From positions 62,001 through 126,000 of the forward strand of contig NZ_PVBS01000002.1 of NCBI RefSeq assembly GCF_002980575.1: a DNA stretch of 64,000 nt. The letters run 5' to 3'. The stretch is from Sphingobacterium gobiense (lineage in GTDB: Bacteria > Bacteroidota > Bacteroidia > Sphingobacteriales > Sphingobacteriaceae). The notes below the pieces were generated by a model, which was not told the DNA's origin, ran no database searches, and saw only the letters and a program-made list of their open reading frames with translations. Positions 43,628 to 54,185 of this stretch are shown one piece after another (position 1 is the first letter of the stretch; each line of letters opens with the position of its first letter). A program made the translations under genes and the position numbers.

Positions 43628-43643
43628 TGTTCCACGTGAAACA
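43628..43643. promoter_or_regulatory. parS-like ParB binding site 1
   Basis: TGTTCCACGTGAAACA differs from the consensus parS TGTTTCACGTGAAACA at one position and is identical to a variant found in other bacteria. It lies 3 bp after the ABC-F stop, upstream of mnmG. Confidence 0.8.
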
Positions 43644-43657
43644 AATTATTGATAAAC

Positions 43658-43673
43658 TATTCCACGTGAAACA
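43658..43673. promoter_or_regulatory. parS-like ParB binding site 2
   Basis: TATTCCACGTGAAACA differs from the parS consensus at two positions. It is centred 30 bp from the first site in the same gap, which makes a chance match unlikely. Confidence 0.7.
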
Positions 43674-43694
43674 TTAGGATAAGAGAAATAAAAA

Positions 43695-45554
43695 ATGTTT
43701 AATAAATATAATGTAATTGTAGTAGGGGCCGGTCATGCGGGATGTGAAGCAGCAGCAGCAGCAGGTAATTTAGGATCATCAGTTTTATTGATTACTATGA
43801 ACATGGGAGTCATTGCACAGATGAGTTGCAACCCAGCAATAGGTGGTGTAGCGAAAGGGCAAATCGTCAGAGAAATTGATGCAATGGGTGGATATACCGG
43901 TATCATCGCAGATAAATCAACACTCCAGTTTCGGATGCTCAATCGTTCAAAAGGTCCCGCAATGTGGAGTCCCCGGTCCCAAAATGATCGAATGCGTTTC
44001 GCTGAAGAATGGAGGCTCACCCTAGAGTCACTCCCCAATGTAGATATGTGGCAGGATACCGTCAAAGAAATCATCGTCGAAAATGGACAAGCAAAGGGCG
44101 TAGTAACATCACTCGGAATACGCATAGCGGCAGATGCTGTCATTCTAACAAACGGCACGTTCTTGAATGGTATCATCCACATCGGCGAGAAAAAAATAGG
44201 AGGGGGACGCACAGGCGAAAAGTCGGCAACGGGACTTACTGAACAACTCGTTAGTTTAGGTTTCGAATCCGGTAGAATGAAAACCGGAACACCGCCCCGT
44301 GTTGATGGGCGATCGCTAAATTATACTTTGATGGAAGAACAATGGGGTGATGAGAAAAGAGGAAGATTCTCTTACACTGATGTCGATATACCGGCCAAAC
44401 AACGTTGTTGTTGGATTACGTATACTAATGATAAAGTACATGAAGTACTGAAAACCGGGTTTGAGAAATCGCCAATGTTTACCGGTCGTATAAAAGGACT
44501 AGGTCCGCGATATTGCCCATCTATTGAAGATAAAATAAATCGATTTGCAGAACGAGATAGACATCAAATTTTTGTAGAGCCGGAAGGATTCAACACCGTG
44601 GAAATATATGTGAATGGTTTTTCGACATCACTCCCAGAAGACGTACAACTGAAAGCATTGCGTTTAATACCCGGATTTGAAAATGCAAAAATGTATAGAC
44701 CTGGGTATGCTATCGAATATGATTATTTTCCACCTATGCAATTGGATCTAACGTTAGAAACATTAAAAGTCAAACATTTATTCTTCGCTGGTCAAATTAA
44801 TGGAACTACAGGTTACGAAGAAGCGGGAGCCCAAGGATTCGTGGCTGGTATCAATGCGCATCAGCGAATCAATGACTTGCAAGAGCTTATATTGAAACGC
44901 GCTGAGTCGTATATCGGCGTCCTTATAGATGATTTAGTGACTAAGGGAACAGAAGAACCTTATCGTATGTTCACCTCCAGAGCGGAACACCGCCTTCTCC
45001 TCCGGCAAGATAACGCAGACATTCGTCTCACACCCATGGCATACAAATTAGGGCTCGTGAGCGAAGAGCGTCTGTTAAAAGTAAATAAAAAAATAGAAAA
45101 TTCGGACTCTCTAGTCAACTATATGAAACAAAATAGTGTGTCTGTCGATGATATGAACCCCATTTTAGAAGAAGTAGAATCAAGCCCGTTAAATCAAAAG
45201 ATGCGAATGTTCAATTTACTGAGTAGACCACAAATAAACATTTATCATATCGCAAAAGCGGATGGAGAATTTGATGAACTGTTAAAACAATATGACGACG
45301 AAACTATAGAGCAAGCAGAAATAAAAGTGAAGTATGATAGCTATTTTACTAAAGAAATGGAGATCGTAAATAAAATGAAAAAGATGGAGGACAAAGAAAT
45401 CAATCCCAACTTTGACTATAATTCCCTCACTTCTCTTTCCATTGAAGCACGTGAAAAATTATTAAAAGTAAAACCTCGGACTTTAGGGCAGGCATCGCGC
45501 ATTTCTGGAGTCTCTCCCTCTGACATTAGTGTTCTAATGGTACATATGAATTAA
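43695..45554 (+). CDS. mnmG: tRNA uridine 5-carboxymethylaminomethyl modification enzyme MnmG
   Basis: A 619-aa FAD enzyme (GidA) that with MnmE modifies the wobble uridine of several tRNAs. The FAD-binding [19 protein letters not shown] at the N-terminus, [33 protein letters not shown] block ([13 protein letters not shown]), and [19 protein letters not shown] are diagnostic, and the C-terminal helical domain is complete. Two parS sites precede it. MnmG is commonly found near the replication origin, in agreement with its place here. Confidence 0.97.
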   Translation: MFNKYNVIVVGAGHAGCEAAAAAGNLGSSVLLITMNMGVIAQMSCNPAIGGVAKGQIVREIDAMGGYTGIIADKSTLQFRMLNRSKGPAMWSPRSQNDRMRFAEEWRLTLESLPNVDMWQDTVKEIIVENGQAKGVVTSLGIRIAADAVILTNGTFLNGIIHIGEKKIGGGRTGEKSATGLTEQLVSLGFESGRMKTGTPPRVDGRSLNYTLMEEQWGDEKRGRFSYTDVDIPAKQRCCWITYTNDKVHEVLKTGFEKSPMFTGRIKGLGPRYCPSIEDKINRFAERDRHQIFVEPEGFNTVEIYVNGFSTSLPEDVQLKALRLIPGFENAKMYRPGYAIEYDYFPPMQLDLTLETLKVKHLFFAGQINGTTGYEEAGAQGFVAGINAHQRINDLQELILKRAESYIGVLIDDLVTKGTEEPYRMFTSRAEHRLLLRQDNADIRLTPMAYKLGLVSEERLLKVNKKIENSDSLVNYMKQNSVSVDDMNPILEEVESSPLNQKMRMFNLLSRPQINIYHIAKADGEFDELLKQYDDETIEQAEIKVKYDSYFTKEMEIVNKMKKMEDKEINPNFDYNSLTSLSIEAREKLLKVKPRTLGQASRISGVSPSDISVLMVHMN

Positions 45555-45630
45555 CTTTCTGATTATCAATACCTTATAACAAAAAAGAAAATATAAAAAT
45601 AAAGCGATATAAGAGATTATTTTTAAATTT

Positions 45631-47307
45631 ATGAGTTCCAGGTCCAAAAAAGATAAAAACGCGCCAAATGGCTTAAAAACGTTAAAATTGCAAAACCTAG
45701 CTATTTTTAGCTTTGCTTTATTAATATTCATTAGCTTTAGCAGATGTGCAAATATGCAACGGCCAACAGGCGGGCCGAAGGACTCTATTCCCCCTAAGCT
45801 CTTAGAGGTATCGATTCCGAACTTCAGTACAAACTTTACAGAAAAAAGAATTGTTCTCAGGTTCGACGAATTTATAAAACTGAACAACCAATATAAGGAA
45901 TTTAGTATCAGCCCGGACGTCGAAGATATCGTTGACTATCGCGTACGAAAAAAAGACTTAGTTATTACCCTACCAGATTCACTGGAAGAAAATACAACCT
46001 ATACTATCAATTTTGGTAAGGGATTAGTAGATTACAATGAAAGTAATCCATTTATAGATTATAACTATGTATTTGCCACAGGCGCTGAATTGGATTCTCT
46101 TTCCATTAGCGGTTCTGTCATCAACGGATTTACAAAAGAGTTTGATCAAAAAAAAGACGAAAACATAAAGGTACTTCTTATCCCCACATCACAAGATTCG
46201 ATATTTGGGAAAAGAAAAGCAAACATATTTGCGAATGTAGATACATCCGGTAATTTCAAATTCAATAATCTAAGGGAAGATACTTACAGGATCTATGCAT
46301 TAAAAGAGCAGAATAACGATCGTATCTTTAACGGGAATGACGAATGGATAGGTTTTCTGGAAGATAGTATACATCTGGATAAAGATATAACGGGTATAAA
46401 ACTCGAAATAACAAAAGCATATCCCAAAGATTTTCGTACACTGGAAAAGAAATTCGAACCGGCTGGTCATATTTTACTGACTTTTACGAAACCACTTGAA
46501 CAGCCGAAAACTAAAATCTTATTCCCTGCAGAATTAGACGATAATAAGATAGAACGATACAGCGTCAATAACGACTCCGTCAAAATTTACATACCAAAAA
46601 CTGAACTCGATTCTATTAAAATAGAATTAAGTGAAGAAAATCGACTATTGGATACCATCCTAATCAGAACAAATAAAAACGCAAAATTCGATAGGGAGGT
46701 AAAGCCTATATTAAGCATTACGAATAAGGTCGATCGTATTCGACATATCACGTTAACAAGTGAAAGTCCACTAGCCAATGTAGATAAATCAAAAATCCTT
46801 ATTCATGAAGATTCTATATCGAGAAGAAATTTCCAACTACAACAAGATACACTAAACAGAAATTTATACCATATACGGTACAACTGGCGTCCTAAAAAAG
46901 ACTACGAACTAGTAATCCAGGAAGGAGCGATGCGAACACCTTTTGATGATGTCAATCTAGAATCCAAAACAAGATTCACCTTAGATGAGTCAGATAACTA
47001 TGGAAATATAAATTTTGTTGTAAATGGATTAGATTCCACGAAAAATTACATTGTAGAACTTATTGACGAGGCTAAAGAAAAGGTATTTAATAAACGGTCT
47101 CTCCATGCTTCTAATCCTATCATAAATTATACGAATTATCCGGGAGGTAAATATTCCCTGCGTATTATTTACGACGAAAACAACAATGGTAGATGGGATC
47201 CGGCGGATGTTTATGCAAAAAAACAGGCAGAAAATATATGGTATTTGGGCAAAACGTTTACCATCCGAGCAAACTGGGATCAGAACGAAACCATTAATCT
47301 AGACTAG
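45631..47307 (+). CDS. Big_5 (Ig-like) domain lipoprotein
   Basis: A 558-aa protein with a hydrophobic segment (LAIFSFALLIFISFS) and a likely lipidated Cys in RCANMQRPTGGPKDS, followed by a bacterial Ig-like domain (Big_5/SbsA type; PPKLLEVSIPNFSTNFTEKR to INFGKGLVDY), then further beta-rich modules and a C-terminal DENNNGRWDPADVY segment with a calcium-binding appearance. It is a widespread Bacteroidota family of unknown function. The gene is alone, 76 bp after mnmG and convergent with the carbonic anhydrase gene. Confidence 0.85.
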   Translation: MSSRSKKDKNAPNGLKTLKLQNLAIFSFALLIFISFSRCANMQRPTGGPKDSIPPKLLEVSIPNFSTNFTEKRIVLRFDEFIKLNNQYKEFSISPDVEDIVDYRVRKKDLVITLPDSLEENTTYTINFGKGLVDYNESNPFIDYNYVFATGAELDSLSISGSVINGFTKEFDQKKDENIKVLLIPTSQDSIFGKRKANIFANVDTSGNFKFNNLREDTYRIYALKEQNNDRIFNGNDEWIGFLEDSIHLDKDITGIKLEITKAYPKDFRTLEKKFEPAGHILLTFTKPLEQPKTKILFPAELDDNKIERYSVNNDSVKIYIPKTELDSIKIELSEENRLLDTILIRTNKNAKFDREVKPILSITNKVDRIRHITLTSESPLANVDKSKILIHEDSISRRNFQLQQDTLNRNLYHIRYNWRPKKDYELVIQEGAMRTPFDDVNLESKTRFTLDESDNYGNINFVVNGLDSTKNYIVELIDEAKEKVFNKRSLHASNPIINYTNYPGGKYSLRIIYDENNNGRWDPADVYAKKQAENIWYLGKTFTIRANWDQNETINLD

Positions 47308-47329
47308 TGCTAATATACGCTAATTTAGA

Positions 47330-47839
47330 TTAATCAAACCATGAACTGTATAACACGTAATTATGCGGCAATTGCTGCAACATATCCATTTGTCCTTCCG
47401 TTAGCGGCTTTATTTTCTTGGCAGGAACTCCTGCATATAAATAACCCGATTCACATAGTGTGCCTTCTAAAACAACCGCTCCGGCAGCGATAATTACATT
47501 TGATTCAATAATGGCTCTGTCCATTACAATAGCACCCATACCAATAAGTACATAATCGTGTACTACGCAACCATGTACAATAGCATTGTGACCTACATTT
47601 ACGTAATTCCCGATGTCAGTTCCGTTTCTTTGGTAAGTGCAATGAATGACGACGCCATCCTGAATATTCGTATAATTTCCTATACGAATATAGTTTACGT
47701 CCCCTCTAATCACAGCATTAAACCAAATAGAACAATGCGTTCCTATAACGACATCACCAACGATGGTAGCATTGTCGGCAAGGAATACAGACCTGTCTAT
47801 CTGCGGATATATATCTTTTACTGGCAAAATAGTTGGCAT
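47330..47839 (-). CDS. Gamma-carbonic anhydrase family protein
   Basis: A 169-aa left-handed beta-helix protein with hexapeptide repeats (NATIVGDVVIGTHCSIW, NAVIRGDVNYIRIGNYTNIQDG). The histidines in GVVIHCT, VNVGHNAIVHGCVV are the metal ligands of the gamma-carbonic anhydrase/YrdA family. Many family members have weak or no carbonic anhydrase activity, so a CO2 role is not certain. It follows nadB by 8 bp, on the same strand. Confidence 0.92.
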   Translation of the reverse strand: MPTILPVKDIYPQIDRSVFLADNATIVGDVVIGTHCSIWFNAVIRGDVNYIRIGNYTNIQDGVVIHCTYQRNGTDIGNYVNVGHNAIVHGCVVHDYVLIGMGAIVMDRAIIESNVIIAAGAVVLEGTLCESGYLYAGVPAKKIKPLTEGQMDMLQQLPHNYVLYSSWFD

Positions 47840-47847
47840 CTCTCTTT

Positions 47848-49440
47848 CTATAAAACGGTGTCTTTCAATTCCACTGATTTTTTTGGAAAATCTGTGGTAT
47901 AATGTAACCCCCTACTTTCCCGACGTTGCATAGCAGATTTAACAATCAAATAAGAAACTTGTATGACATTACGTAACTCGCATAACTTAACAGATAACTT
48001 GGTATTTTTATAAAACTCCTCCGTCTCTTCATAAAGAAATCCCAACCGTCTGATCGCTCTATCTAAACGGAAATCTGATCGAACTATACCTACATAATCA
48101 CTCATTAATTTTTGCGTTTCCCGTAAATTATGTGTGACTAAGATCTCTTCATTCATCAATTGCGCCTTAGATTCATCCCAACCCGGAATATCAACTGCGT
48201 GATCCAATGTACGCCAAATAGAAGACGCATCTTCAAAAATCCGATGCGCATACACCACCGCTTCCAACAAGGAATTTGATGCTAACCGGTTAGCCCCGTG
48301 AAGCCCCGTGGAAGAACATTCTCCACAGGCATACAAATTTTGAATAGAAGTCCTTCCGTTTTCGTCGACCATAATACCACCGCACAAATAGTGTGCTGCA
48401 GGCGTTACCGGTATATAATCCTTTGTCATATCCAACCCAACCGAAAGACACTTCTCATAGATATTAGGAAAATGCGAAATGATGTCTGCTTTCTCACGAT
48501 GCGTAATATCCAAATAAACAAAATCAAGTCCTGATTTCTTCATTTCATTGTCGATCGCTCTGGCCACAATATCGCGAGGAGCTAATGATGCGCGTTCGTC
48601 ATATTCCTCCATAAATGATTCTCCGGTCACTCTTCTTAAAATCCCACCGAAGCCTCGTACTGCTTCAGAAATAAGAAAAGAGGGTGATTCTTTTGGATTA
48701 TATAACGACGTGGGGTGAAACTGTATAAATTCCATATTCCGCACTTTACCCTTTGCTCGGTATACCATGGCAATGCCATCGCCGGTCGCTATCGTCGGAT
48801 TTGTAGTACTTGCATATACATGGCCAGCCCCTCCTGAAGCCATTAATGTCACTTTACTTAAAAAAGTTTCTATGGCATTGTTTCTGGTATTCAACGCATA
48901 GATACCAAAGCACTGAATATTCCTCGTGCTTTTGTCCACATGGATACCTTGATGGTGTTGTGTAATGAGGTCGACTGCAAAATAATGCGTTAATATTTCG
49001 ATATTGGGATGCTGATGCACCTTCTCCAATAATGCTCGCTCTATTTCATACCCCGTTATATCCTTATAGTGTAGAATCCGATGATTGGAATGTCCGCCTT
49101 CACGGGCAAGATCATAGTGCTCTCCGTCGACTTTGTCGAAGTTAGTACCGTAATCAATAAGTTCTTTAATTCTCTCAGGAGCTTCCTTAACAACGTTTTC
49201 CACAACACTAACATGGCATAAACCATCCCCAGCTATCTGTGTATCAGCTATATGCTTATCAAAGCTATCCGACTTATCCACAACGGCTGCTACTCCTCCC
49301 TGCGCATATTTAGTATTCGATTCGTCCTCATTCGATTTTGTAACTATCAATACGCTGCCCAGTTCGGCTGCCTTAAGTGCAAAACTCAAACCGGCAATGC
49401 CAGAACCGACTACTAAAAAATCTACTTGTTTATGTACCAT
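47848..49440 (-). CDS. nadB: L-aspartate oxidase
   Basis: A 530-aa flavoenzyme that oxidises aspartate to iminoaspartate, first step of de novo NAD synthesis. The FAD motif [19 protein letters not shown] starts the protein; [25 protein letters not shown] with the catalytic Arg and His, and [21 protein letters not shown] follow. The partner nadA is 486 bp away and divergent, so the pair flanks the candidate oriC. The ATG at 49440 is the only strong start. Confidence 0.97.
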   Translation of the reverse strand: MVHKQVDFLVVGSGIAGLSFALKAAELGSVLIVTKSNEDESNTKYAQGGVAAVVDKSDSFDKHIADTQIAGDGLCHVSVVENVVKEAPERIKELIDYGTNFDKVDGEHYDLAREGGHSNHRILHYKDITGYEIERALLEKVHQHPNIEILTHYFAVDLITQHHQGIHVDKSTRNIQCFGIYALNTRNNAIETFLSKVTLMASGGAGHVYASTTNPTIATGDGIAMVYRAKGKVRNMEFIQFHPTSLYNPKESPSFLISEAVRGFGGILRRVTGESFMEEYDERASLAPRDIVARAIDNEMKKSGLDFVYLDITHREKADIISHFPNIYEKCLSVGLDMTKDYIPVTPAAHYLCGGIMVDENGRTSIQNLYACGECSSTGLHGANRLASNSLLEAVVYAHRIFEDASSIWRTLDHAVDIPGWDESKAQLMNEEILVTHNLRETQKLMSDYVGIVRSDFRLDRAIRRLGFLYEETEEFYKNTKLSVKLCELRNVIQVSYLIVKSAMQRRESRGLHYTTDFPKKSVELKDTVL

Positions 49441-49925
49441 AAAGTGTATAAAGCGGAACGCCTTTCATTTAGAGGAACAAATTAACAAAATATGTGGAAA
49501 ACATGTATAGAAACGGTGAACTAAAAATGAAAACTTTAAAACTTTCCACAGTAGATCGCCGATTCTCACGAAACAGTGGGAAAAGTTAAGCTAAAATCAA
49601 CCCAATATTAACAAATTGTAAACAGCAAACATTCAACAAAAAAATATGGAAAAAGAAAACGTAAAAAAATCAGTTAATTGAGAATCAAGTGATAATCAAA
49701 TAATCTTTGTGGAGAACCTGTGGAAAACAATATGAAAAACATTTTACCAAACATAACTCCATACACTTATCCCCATTTTCCACATGCTAATAAACAATAA
49801 GATTCTCTCTTTAAAAAAAGATTATTATTTATTGAAAAAAGGGAATGTGGATTTCGTTTGATTTTCTTTCTTTACTTTTGTATCGTTGTTTAGTCAAACT
49901 GAGGAAGCTAAATAGGATAAAACTA
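49441..49925. other. Candidate chromosomal origin (oriC) between nadB and nadA
   Basis: This 485-bp gap has no gene and is AT-rich. It holds a run of DnaA-box-like 9-mers: TGTGGAAAA (49493-49501), CTTTCCACA (49542-49550), TGTGGAGAA (49708-49716), TGTGGAAAA (49719-49727), TTATCCCCA (49767-49775) and TTTTCCACA (49776-49784). An A/T stretch with GATTCTCTCTTTAAAA and GATTATTATTTATTG (49801-49835) is like an unwinding element next to them. parS sites lie 6 kb away and dnaA 13 kb away. None of the boxes is the perfect TTATCCACA, so this is a strong candidate, not proven. The nadA promoter is at its right end. Confidence 0.55.
49873..49880 (+). promoter_or_regulatory. -7 box of the nadA promoter
   Basis: TACTTTTG fits TAnnTTTG and lies 45 bp upstream of the chosen nadA start. 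Confidence 0.5.
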
Positions 49926-50924
49926 ATGAATACGATTTTTGAAAGGGATTTGGAGGCTAAAGGATACATCGATGAGCCCATCGATCCTACGATAGATATT
50001 GTCGCTGAAATTCAGCGACTTAAAAAAGAAAAGAATGCGGTTATTTTGGCACATTATTATCAAGAAGCTGATATTCAAGATATTGCCGATTACATTGGAG
50101 ATAGTTTGGGATTATCCCAGCAAGCAGCTAAAACGGATGCGGATGTTATCGTTTTTGCCGGTGTACATTTTATGGCGGAAACGGCTAAGATTTTATCTCC
50201 TTCAAAGAAAGTATTGTTACCCGATTTAAAAGCGGGATGTTCCTTGTCCGATAGCTGTCCGCCTCATTTGTTCGCCAAATTCAAAGAGCAGTATCCTAAT
50301 CACGTGGTTATTACCTATGTGAATTGTACCGCAGAGCTGAAAGCCTTATCGGATATCGTCTGTACATCCAGTAATGCAGTACAGATCGTAGAAAGCTTAC
50401 CGAAAGACCAGAAGATAATCTTCGGTCCTGACCGCAATCTGGGCGAATATGTAAAGAAGAAAACAGGTCGGGATTTGGTGTTATGGAATGGCGCGTGTAT
50501 GGTGCATGAGATTTTTTCTCAGGACAAGATTGCCGATTTACGAACACAATTTCCTAACGCAAAATTCATCGCGCATCCGGAATGTGAAGATCATATTTTG
50601 GCGGAAGCGGATTATATTGGTTCTACCTCCGGTATGCTTAAGTTTACGATTGAAGACAATGCACAACAATATATTGTTGCGACGGAATCCGGTATTTTAC
50701 ATCAAATGCAGAAAGCCAGTCCTACGAAGACGTTTATCCCTGCACCGCCGAATAATATCTGTGCATGCAACGACTGTCCTCATATGAAACTGAATACCCT
50801 GGAAAAGTTATATAACTGTCTCTATTATGAACTTCCAGAAGTAGATTTGCCAATGGATGTAGTTGAACGAGCTAGAAAACCCATCGAACGGATGTTGGAA
50901 ATATCGGAGAGATTGGGTCTGTAG
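49926..50924 (+). CDS. nadA: Quinolinate synthase
   Basis: A 332-aa iron-sulfur enzyme that condenses iminoaspartate with dihydroxyacetone phosphate. The start at 49926 ([10 protein letters not shown]) fits the family; an upstream ATG at 49845 would place the promoter inside the gene. [19 protein letters not shown], the Cys in [20 protein letters not shown] and [18 protein letters not shown] supply the cluster and active-site residues. thiL follows 21 bp later. nadB lies divergently across the intergenic region. Confidence 0.97.
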   Translation: MNTIFERDLEAKGYIDEPIDPTIDIVAEIQRLKKEKNAVILAHYYQEADIQDIADYIGDSLGLSQQAAKTDADVIVFAGVHFMAETAKILSPSKKVLLPDLKAGCSLSDSCPPHLFAKFKEQYPNHVVITYVNCTAELKALSDIVCTSSNAVQIVESLPKDQKIIFGPDRNLGEYVKKKTGRDLVLWNGACMVHEIFSQDKIADLRTQFPNAKFIAHPECEDHILAEADYIGSTSGMLKFTIEDNAQQYIVATESGILHQMQKASPTKTFIPAPPNNICACNDCPHMKLNTLEKLYNCLYYELPEVDLPMDVVERARKPIERMLEISERLGL

Positions 50925-50945
50925 ATAGCATTGATAAGAAATAGT

Positions 50946-51989
50946 ATGTTTGATAATAAAGATAAGACAGAAATAAACGAGTTAGGTGAGTTTGGTTTGA
51001 TAGCGTATCTCACCAAGGCGGTAGAGCTTACGGAACCTTCAACGACTAAGGGGATCGGAGACGATGCGGCTGTATTGGATTTTTCTAACACGAAAACGTT
51101 GATTTCCACCGATTTATTACTCGAAGGTATTCATTTTGATCTACGCTATGTACCATTAAAACATTTAGGGTACAAGGCCGTTCAAGTGAACTTAAGCGAT
51201 ATTTATGCGATGAACGGTAAAGCGTCGCAGATTACGTTTTCCATCGGTTTGTCTTCTAAGTTTCCGTTAGAAGCAGTAGAAGAGATATATGAGGGGGTAT
51301 TAATAGCTTGCAAAAAGTATAATGTGGATCTAATAGGAGGCGATACGTCGGCGTCCGCACAAGGATTGGTTATTTCTGTTACAAGTATCGGCTATGCAGA
51401 AGAAGCTAAAATAGCTTATCGTTCAGGTGCAAAGGAAGGCGATTTACTTTGTGTAAGTGGCGATTTGGGTGGTGCATATGTAGGGCTGCAGCTTTTGGAA
51501 AGAGAAAAGCAGATTTTTTTAGAGAATCCACAGATTAAGCCAGACTTGGAAGGAAAAGATTATATTGTGGAGCGTCAGTTAAAACCGGAGTCACGTAAGG
51601 ATATTGTAGAATTATTTGAAACTTACGGTATACAACCTCATGCGATGATTGATGTATCCGATGGGCTAGCATCTGAGATACTCCACATCTGTAATGCATC
51701 TAAGGTAGGGTGTAAATTATACGAAGAAAAAATCCCCATTGATCCGATGACATATGATACCGCCCGTGAATTCGGATTGGATCCTACTGTATGTGCATTA
51801 AGTGGAGGAGAGGATTATGAACTACTGTTTACTGTTCCGCAAGAGGAGTACGATAAAGTAAAGAACCAGTTGGATATTACGATTATCGGTCACATCACAG
51901 AGGAAGCGGCTGGTTGTGAAATGATTTCTAAATCGGGAAATGTGCATCCAATTAAGGCGCAAGGCTGGAACGCATTTAATAAAGAGTAA
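50946..51989 (+). CDS. thiL: Thiamine-phosphate kinase
   Basis: A 347-aa kinase that converts thiamine monophosphate to thiamine diphosphate. GIGDDAAVLD, STDLLLEGIHFDL, AVQVNLSDIYAMNGKA, DLIGGDTSAS and MIDVSDGLASEI are the ATP- and metal-binding blocks of the PurM-like fold. ATG at 50946 (MFDNKDK) is preferred over a TTG 15 bp upstream. It is the second gene of the nadA unit. A hairpin terminator follows the stop. Confidence 0.94.
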   Translation: MFDNKDKTEINELGEFGLIAYLTKAVELTEPSTTKGIGDDAAVLDFSNTKTLISTDLLLEGIHFDLRYVPLKHLGYKAVQVNLSDIYAMNGKASQITFSIGLSSKFPLEAVEEIYEGVLIACKKYNVDLIGGDTSASAQGLVISVTSIGYAEEAKIAYRSGAKEGDLLCVSGDLGGAYVGLQLLEREKQIFLENPQIKPDLEGKDYIVERQLKPESRKDIVELFETYGIQPHAMIDVSDGLASEILHICNASKVGCKLYEEKIPIDPMTYDTAREFGLDPTVCALSGGEDYELLFTVPQEEYDKVKNQLDITIIGHITEEAAGCEMISKSGNVHPIKAQGWNAFNKE

Positions 51990-52036
51990 CTTTATTATAA
52001 TCAAATTATAATAAAGATGCATTAAAGCATTTTTAT
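51990..52036 (+). terminator. Terminator region after thiL
   Basis: A 12-bp A/T hairpin (CTTTATTATAAT at 51990-52001 and complement at 52005-52016) overlaps a second stem GATGC/GCAT followed by TTTTTATT. The second one is the better terminator candidate. Confidence 0.55.
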
Positions 52037-52074
52037 TATCTTAGGTTGTTAGTCACTTGTAAACGATAAACGCA

Positions 52075-53988
52075 ATGAACCAACCGATATGGACACCGTC
52101 TGAACAATATATTAAATCATCTGTTCTTTATGATTTTCAACGTTTTGTGGAGCAGCACTATAATCGGTGTTTTTTGGATTATACGTCTTTTCATCAATGG
52201 TCGATTGAACAGCAGGAGAGTTTTTGGGAAGCTATTTTGTTGTATTTTAAAATAGATTTTATCGGAGAATACAAAAAGGTTCTAAAATGGCTGCCCACAT
52301 ATACTGATTTTATTGATGTAAGATGGTTTGAAGGTATTTCTTTGAGCTATGCAGAACATATCTTTCGCGAAAAAAAAGGCACTGATCGAGCTATCAAATA
52401 TACAGATGAGACTGGAAATTACCGAGATATTACGTGGGATGAGCTGCGTGAAAAAGTATCCTACATACAACAATTTTTGGAAGAAAAAAAAATCCAAAAA
52501 GGTGATAGGGTAGTGGGTATATTAAATAATACAATAGAGACGGTCGCTATTTTTCTGGCTGTAAATTCTTTGGGAGCCATTTGGTCTTGCTGCTCACCAG
52601 ATTTTGGTGACAAAAGCATTGTCGAGCGTTTTGAACAAATAGAACCCAAAGCACTATTTATTGAGCTGGATTATCAATATAATGGCAAAACATTCTCTAA
52701 AAGAGAAACGTTGACCTATATAAAAAATAATATTCCATCTATTGAAACAATAATTACGGTTTATAAAGACGATTGGCAAGCTATATTTAGGAATTATCCC
52801 TCCCGGGAACTACACTTTGTGAGCGTCCCTTTTTCCCATCCGATATGGATTTTATATTCTTCCGGTACGACAGGTAAGCCAAAAGCTATCACACATAGCA
52901 CAGGTGGAAATTTATTAGAACATTATAAAGCTCTGGCTATTCATCAAAATGTACGATCCGGAGAGAATTTTCTGTGGTATTCTACCACAGGATGGATGAT
53001 GTGGAATTATGCTTTGTCTTCCTTGCTTTGTGAAACTACGCTTTGTCTGTTTAATGGAGCTATCCATTATAATGATCACCAGGCTTTTTGGCAATTTGTA
53101 AAACAGGCAAACGTGCATCATTTGGGAGGAGGAGCAGCATATTTTTCAGCTATTCATGATCTGAAAATAGAGAATTATGAACCAAAGGTAATAGGTTCGA
53201 CAGGCTCACCCTTGCCTGTAGCTACTTTTGAAAATCTCCAGAAAAAATTTCCAGATACACATATCATATCATTAAGCGGCGGAACAGATGTATGCAGTGC
53301 CTTTTTATCTGGATGTGCATATTTACCTGTGTACGCAGGCGAAATTCAGTGCACGACGTTAGGTTCGGACATCGTAGCGGTGAATGATGAAGGTGCGGAG
53401 GTATACAACGAAGTCGGCGAACTGGTTATTAAGAAACCCATGCCCTCTATGCCGCTTTACTTTTGGAATGATAAAAGAAATGAAAGGTATAGGGAAAGCT
53501 ATTTTTCGGAACGAAAAGGTGTGTGGAGCCACGGTGATTGGATTTCTATTGAGGATAATGGTGGTATCGTGATGTATGGACGTTCGGATGCTACGTTGAA
53601 TAGAGGTGGTATCCGTATAGGCACGGCTGAAATATATAATGTAGTGAATGAAATAGAGGGTATAAGGGATAGTTTAGTTATTTCGACGGATAACGAGAAG
53701 GGACAATCGAAGATGCTATTATTTATCCAATTGCGTCTAGGAAAAGAATCGGAAATTATTGTTCCTCTTATTAAAAGCCAACTTCGTAAGCAATATAGTG
53801 CCCGGCATGTGCCGGACTTATTTTATGTTGTCAATGATATTCCTTATACATTGAGTGGCAAAAAGCTGGAAATTCCAATTAAGAAAATTTTTTCGGGTTA
53901 CCCTATAGAAAAAGCTGTTTCAAAAGATGTGATGCGTAACCCCGAATGTCTGAAAGAATATATGCAGATATACTTGAACACTAACTAG
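52075..53988 (+). CDS. aacS: Acetoacetate-CoA ligase
   Basis: A 637-aa adenylate-forming enzyme that activates acetoacetate to acetoacetyl-CoA. The N-terminal ACAS_N region, the P-loop-like ILYSSGTTGKPKAITHSTGG, the adenylate block LGSDIVAVNDEG, YGRSDATLNRGGIRIGTAEIY and the catalytic Lys in TLSGKKLEIPIKKIF are present; the DVCSAF block in SLSGGTDVCSAFLSG is typical of acetoacetyl-CoA synthetases. It would use the acetoacetate released by the HMG-CoA lyase encoded at 57.2 kb. Convergent with the carboxyltransferase gene. Confidence 0.93.
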   Translation: MNQPIWTPSEQYIKSSVLYDFQRFVEQHYNRCFLDYTSFHQWSIEQQESFWEAILLYFKIDFIGEYKKVLKWLPTYTDFIDVRWFEGISLSYAEHIFREKKGTDRAIKYTDETGNYRDITWDELREKVSYIQQFLEEKKIQKGDRVVGILNNTIETVAIFLAVNSLGAIWSCCSPDFGDKSIVERFEQIEPKALFIELDYQYNGKTFSKRETLTYIKNNIPSIETIITVYKDDWQAIFRNYPSRELHFVSVPFSHPIWILYSSGTTGKPKAITHSTGGNLLEHYKALAIHQNVRSGENFLWYSTTGWMMWNYALSSLLCETTLCLFNGAIHYNDHQAFWQFVKQANVHHLGGGAAYFSAIHDLKIENYEPKVIGSTGSPLPVATFENLQKKFPDTHIISLSGGTDVCSAFLSGCAYLPVYAGEIQCTTLGSDIVAVNDEGAEVYNEVGELVIKKPMPSMPLYFWNDKRNERYRESYFSERKGVWSHGDWISIEDNGGIVMYGRSDATLNRGGIRIGTAEIYNVVNEIEGIRDSLVISTDNEKGQSKMLLFIQLRLGKESEIIVPLIKSQLRKQYSARHVPDLFYVVNDIPYTLSGKKLEIPIKKIFSGYPIEKAVSKDVMRNPECLKEYMQIYLNTN

Positions 53989-54048
53989 CGTAAAGCATTT
54001 ATTCTACTACTATTCATATTAACCCTTAGATTATATTTTGCAGGGATA

Positions 54049-54104
54049 TTATAGGGTATTAATAGGGGTTGTACCCCTACTAACCCCCTGTTATCACCCT
54101 ATAA
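54049..54104. repeat. Nested inverted repeats between convergent aacS and carboxyltransferase genes
   Basis: Outer arms TTATAGGGT (54049-54057) and complement (54096-54104) enclose an inner perfect hairpin TAGGGGT/ACCCCTA (54063-54069 and 54073-54079). The 197-bp gap has no other feature. It probably serves as transcription barrier, though there is no strong T run. Confidence 0.5.
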
Positions 54105-54185
54105 ACCCGCTACTAATACGCTGTTAACGTATAATCAGTATATAGTCCGAGGAAAACAGGAGGCATACGTATCCTAATTATGGAA

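Noticed and set aside
43733..44212. 159-codon open frame opposite mnmG
   Set aside because: Complementary to the conserved FAD domain of MnmG; Pro- and Ser-rich composition typical of a shadow.
49845..49925. Upstream in-frame start for nadA
   Set aside because: It would put the TACTTTTG promoter box inside the coding sequence and adds residues not seen in the family.
51990..52074. Riboswitch upstream of aacS or downstream of thiL
   Set aside because: The hairpins are simple A/T stems; no thiamine or other riboswitch core was recognised.
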